A DNA stretch of 7,571 nt from Patescibacteria group bacterium. GTDB taxonomy: Bacteria; Patescibacteriota; Minisyncoccia; Phycocordibacterales; UBA12079. Position 1 is the stretch's first letter. Each line of letters opens with the position of its first letter. The stretch covers positions 1-7,571 of the forward strand of contig JAHJLO010000003.1 of the NCBI GenBank assembly GCA_018821685.1, written 5' to 3'. Shown piece by piece: positions 6,388 through 7,571 of the stretch. The position numbers and the translations under genes are program-made. The notes beneath the pieces were generated by a model. The model did no database searches, had not been told where the DNA came from, and saw only the letters and a list, made by a program, of their open reading frames with translations.

Positions 6388-6408
6388 TGTCCTTTACCGA
6401 AAAGGACA
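6388..6408. promoter_or_regulatory. Putative operator 2 / leader hairpin: perfect octamer pair
   Basis: TGTCCTTT (6388-6395) and AAAGGACA (6401-6408) are exact inverted copies separated by ACCGA. As DNA it is a two-fold site for a dimeric regulator; as RNA it would form an 8-bp hairpin in the 5' leader. Two further direct copies follow before the start codon (AAAGGACA 6414-6421, AAAAGACA 6431-6438). Confidence 0.6.
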
Positions 6409-6439
6409 TTTCTAAAGGACAATTTACTATAAAAGACAT

Positions 6440-7177
6440 ATGAATAATATAAAAGACATTGTTAAAAAAGATAGCGTTTTCCTTACTGATAGTATGGATG
6501 TCTTTTTGAGTGAGAGGTTAGAAAAAATAACGATGGCGGTTTATTTAGTAACGGAGTTTTTTCCAGAAGGAGAGCCTTTAAAAAATAAAATTAGAGAAAA
6601 AGGGATTGAGTTATTGTCCTTTACAATGTCTTTTAAAAATTCAAAAACAGATAGTTTTTGTTATAAAATAATTTCGTTAGTTTCTGAAATAGAGTCTCTT
6701 CTAAAAATAGCTTTTGTCTCAAAAAAGATTTCAGAGATGAATTACTCGATCTTATCACAAGAGTATAAAAAAATAACAGATTTTATTAAAGGGAAAAACA
6801 GTCAAAGAGAAAGGTTTGTTTCGTTGAAAGATTTTTTTAACGAAGATGCTGTTGTTGAAAATGACCGAGAAGAAAATAAATCTAAAGGACATCCTTACCC
6901 TGTTAAGGACATAAAATCTGTAAAAGACATTTCTATTTCTAACCCAACAAAAAATAAAATTAAAAAAACAAATATTTCTAGTAAGGCTAAAATAGACAGG
7001 AAAGAGTTGATTATTAAATTTATAAAGGACAAAAAAGAAGTTTCTATAAAAGACATTCTAAAGGACATAAAAAACTGTAGTGAAAAAACAATTCAAAGAG
7101 ATTTGGTTCATCTAGTTGAGAAAGGTGTCCTTAAGAAAAAAGGGGAGAGGAGATGGAGTAGATATTCCTTAAAATAA
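6440..7177 (+). CDS. Putative autoregulatory winged-helix DNA-binding protein
   Basis: This 245-residue basic protein belongs to no family I can name with certainty. The N-terminal part (about 15-118) looks all-helical, with a conserved-looking block RLEKITMAVYLVTEFF-EGEPLKNKIREKGIELL (26-59) and a second helical pair (74-118); it may be a dimerisation or sensing domain. A Lys-rich linker (about 120-185) follows. The C-terminal 60 residues (about 187-244) have winged-helix form: KELIIKFIKDKK, VSIKDILKDI, then a recognition-helix-like SEKTIQRDLVHLVEKGVL and a wing KKKGERRWSRYSL, similar in style to DeoR-type domains. The ATG at 6440 is favoured because the frame has a TAA at 6413 and no other start after it. 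No Shine-Dalgarno site is at proper spacing. Promoter, operators and the coding region share the octamer array, which suggests negative autoregulation (inference). It is divergent from ftsK. A plasmid or phage initiator with iterons inside its gene is a less likely reading. Confidence 0.75.
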   Translation: MNNIKDIVKKDSVFLTDSMDVFLSERLEKITMAVYLVTEFFPEGEPLKNKIREKGIELLSFTMSFKNSKTDSFCYKIISLVSEIESLLKIAFVSKKISEMNYSILSQEYKKITDFIKGKNSQRERFVSLKDFFNEDAVVENDREENKSKGHPYPVKDIKSVKDISISNPTKNKIKKTNISSKAKIDRKELIIKFIKDKKEVSIKDILKDIKNCSEKTIQRDLVHLVEKGVLKKKGERRWSRYSLK

Positions 7178-7250
7178 AAATTATCATAAATACACTGAAT
7201 ATTTTAATTTTTATCATTTTTCAATTAAGAAATTTTATATAAAAAATTAA

Positions 7251-7286
7251 GGATTGAGGTCAGACTATTGCGGACTGGGGTGGGGT
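7251..7286. other. G-rich island of unknown nature
   Basis: These 36 bases contain 21 G or C (58%) amid DNA that is far poorer in GC. The right part contains two adjacent G4 runs (CTGGGGTGGGGT, 7275-7286) after GCGGA, and the left part has GGATTGAGGTCAGAC. There is no open frame or clear hairpin. It could be a fragment of a dispersed repeat, part of a structured RNA or a G-quadruplex-prone element; I cannot tell which. Confidence 0.4.
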
Positions 7287-7308
7287 AAATTTTCCGGTTT
7301 TTGAGTGA

Positions 7309-7328
7309 TTTTTTTGGATCCAAAAAAA
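7309..7328. repeat. Perfect 20-bp palindrome
   Basis: Seven T, GGATCC and seven A form a perfect self-complementary 20-mer. As RNA it would fold into an 8-bp hairpin with a GAUC loop, but it lacks a GC-rich stem. It could be a weak bidirectional terminator, a cruciform or a protein site. Confidence 0.6.
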
Positions 7329-7493
7329 CATCTAAATGAAAGAAAATTTAATGAAATATTTCTCTTGTGTTTTTTTTGTTAAACAATTTTTTAGATCTTA
7401 TTTTTCATAAAAACAATCTTTATTTTTTTAAAATAAACTTGCAAAAGTTACTAAAAAAATAAAAGTTTTTCTAAAAAAGTTTTTTATTTTTTC

Positions 7494-7502
7494 TGGTACT
7501 AT
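7494..7502 (+). promoter_or_regulatory. Possible extended -10 promoter near the right edge
   Basis: TGGTACTAT matches an extended -10 (TGN plus TACTAT, 5/6). No good -35 lies at 16-18 bp, and in DNA this AT-rich such matches are expected by chance. It would drive a gene outside the window. Confidence 0.25.
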
Positions 7503-7571
7503 TAATTATAAACATAACTCCTTTTTGTTTTCTTAGAATCGGTTTGTTTTGTAGAAATTAAAAATTAAAAA

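Larger units (their letters stand above)
6350..7133. repeat. Array of 17 AAAGGACA-type octamers in leader and gene
   Basis: Exact AAAGGACA begins at 6401, 6414, 6884, 7024 and 7060 on the plus strand and at 6350, 6388 and 6615 (left ends) on the minus strand. AAAAGACA begins at 6431, 6451, 6922 and 7048 (plus), and 6499 and 6627 (minus). TAAGGACA is at 6904 (plus) and 7126 (minus), and AATGGACA is at 6366. The remaining 6.8 kb shows no exact AAAGGACA and only one AAAAGACA (999-1006, minus) that I found by eye. Inside the gene the copies fall in different reading phases (KDI, KGH, LSF, MSF, DVF, GVL), so the repeat is conserved as nucleotides and not as a peptide. No regular spacing is evident (12-24 bp within clusters), and 6635-6883 has none. 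Confidence 0.85.
7178..7571. other. AT-rich gene-free region at the right edge
   Basis: No ORF of meaningful length, tRNA or rRNA is seen in these 394 bp. The stretch directly after the regulator stop is nearly pure A/T with no GC-stem terminator. It holds a G-rich island (7251-7286) and a 20-bp palindrome (7309-7328), described separately. From 7329 to the end it is dominated by runs of A and T, with one possible extended -10 box near 7494-7502. It is probably the upstream region of a gene beyond the window. Confidence 0.6.

Noticed and set aside
6350..7133. CRISPR array
   Set aside because: The repeats are 8 bp, irregularly spaced, on both strands and mostly inside an intact ORF; there are no 24-40 bp repeats, equal spacers or cas genes.
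6440..7177. Mobile element or plasmid replication protein with iterons
   Set aside because: No attachment sites, terminal repeats, integrase or partition genes are nearby; the octamers are in both orientations and uneven. Kept only as a weak alternative to autoregulation.
1..7571. Alternative genetic code (TGA as Gly) known from some CPR lineages
   Set aside because: All complete genes end in TAA or TAG at the expected family length, Gly uses GGN codons, and no in-frame TGA is needed to restore any gene.

Overview
The window is about 7.6 kb of AT-rich bacterial chromosome. It carries a housekeeping backbone plus one DNA-binding-type gene of unrecognised family, and nothing in it looks like a phage, transposon or plasmid. 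The best guess is a member of the Candidate Phyla Radiation (Patescibacteria, Parcubacteria-like). The reasons are small standard-code genes with short spacers, A-rich leaders without a Shine-Dalgarno site at most starts, an EF-P whose tip loop lacks the usual KPGKG motif in a form I associate with Parcubacteria, and a 334-residue RecA without an acidic tail. This placement is an inference, not a phylogenetic result.

Layout from left to right. Positions 1-979 (+) hold the rpsF(partial)-ssb-rpsR operon, closed by a strong intrinsic terminator at 1030-1064. Positions 1118-1650 (+) are a separate unit: promoter, strong Shine-Dalgarno site, GTG start and an unrecognised two-helix membrane protein. 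A bidirectional terminator at 1654-1692 separates it from the convergent leftward genes. From 6143 down to 1721 (-) run ftsK, a small membrane-anchored Ig-like protein, recA and efp. ftsK has its own extended -10 promoter and recA has a probable one at 3385-3393. The leftward genes serve chromosome segregation, recombination and translation.

The most unusual part is 6340-7177 (+). A 245-residue protein with a predicted C-terminal winged helix is preceded by a TTGTTA/TATAAT promoter. That promoter is overlapped by an inverted repeat of the octamer AAAGGACA, and a perfect inverted pair of the same octamer follows in the leader. Copies and one-base variants (mostly AAAAGACA) continue through the gene: 17 copies in 784 bp, on both strands and in several reading phases, with almost none elsewhere in the window. 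I read this as an autoregulated DNA-binding protein whose gene carries its own array of binding sites.

Positions 7178-7571 have no recognisable gene. They hold a short G-rich island, a perfect 20-bp palindrome and a possible promoter for whatever lies beyond the window.
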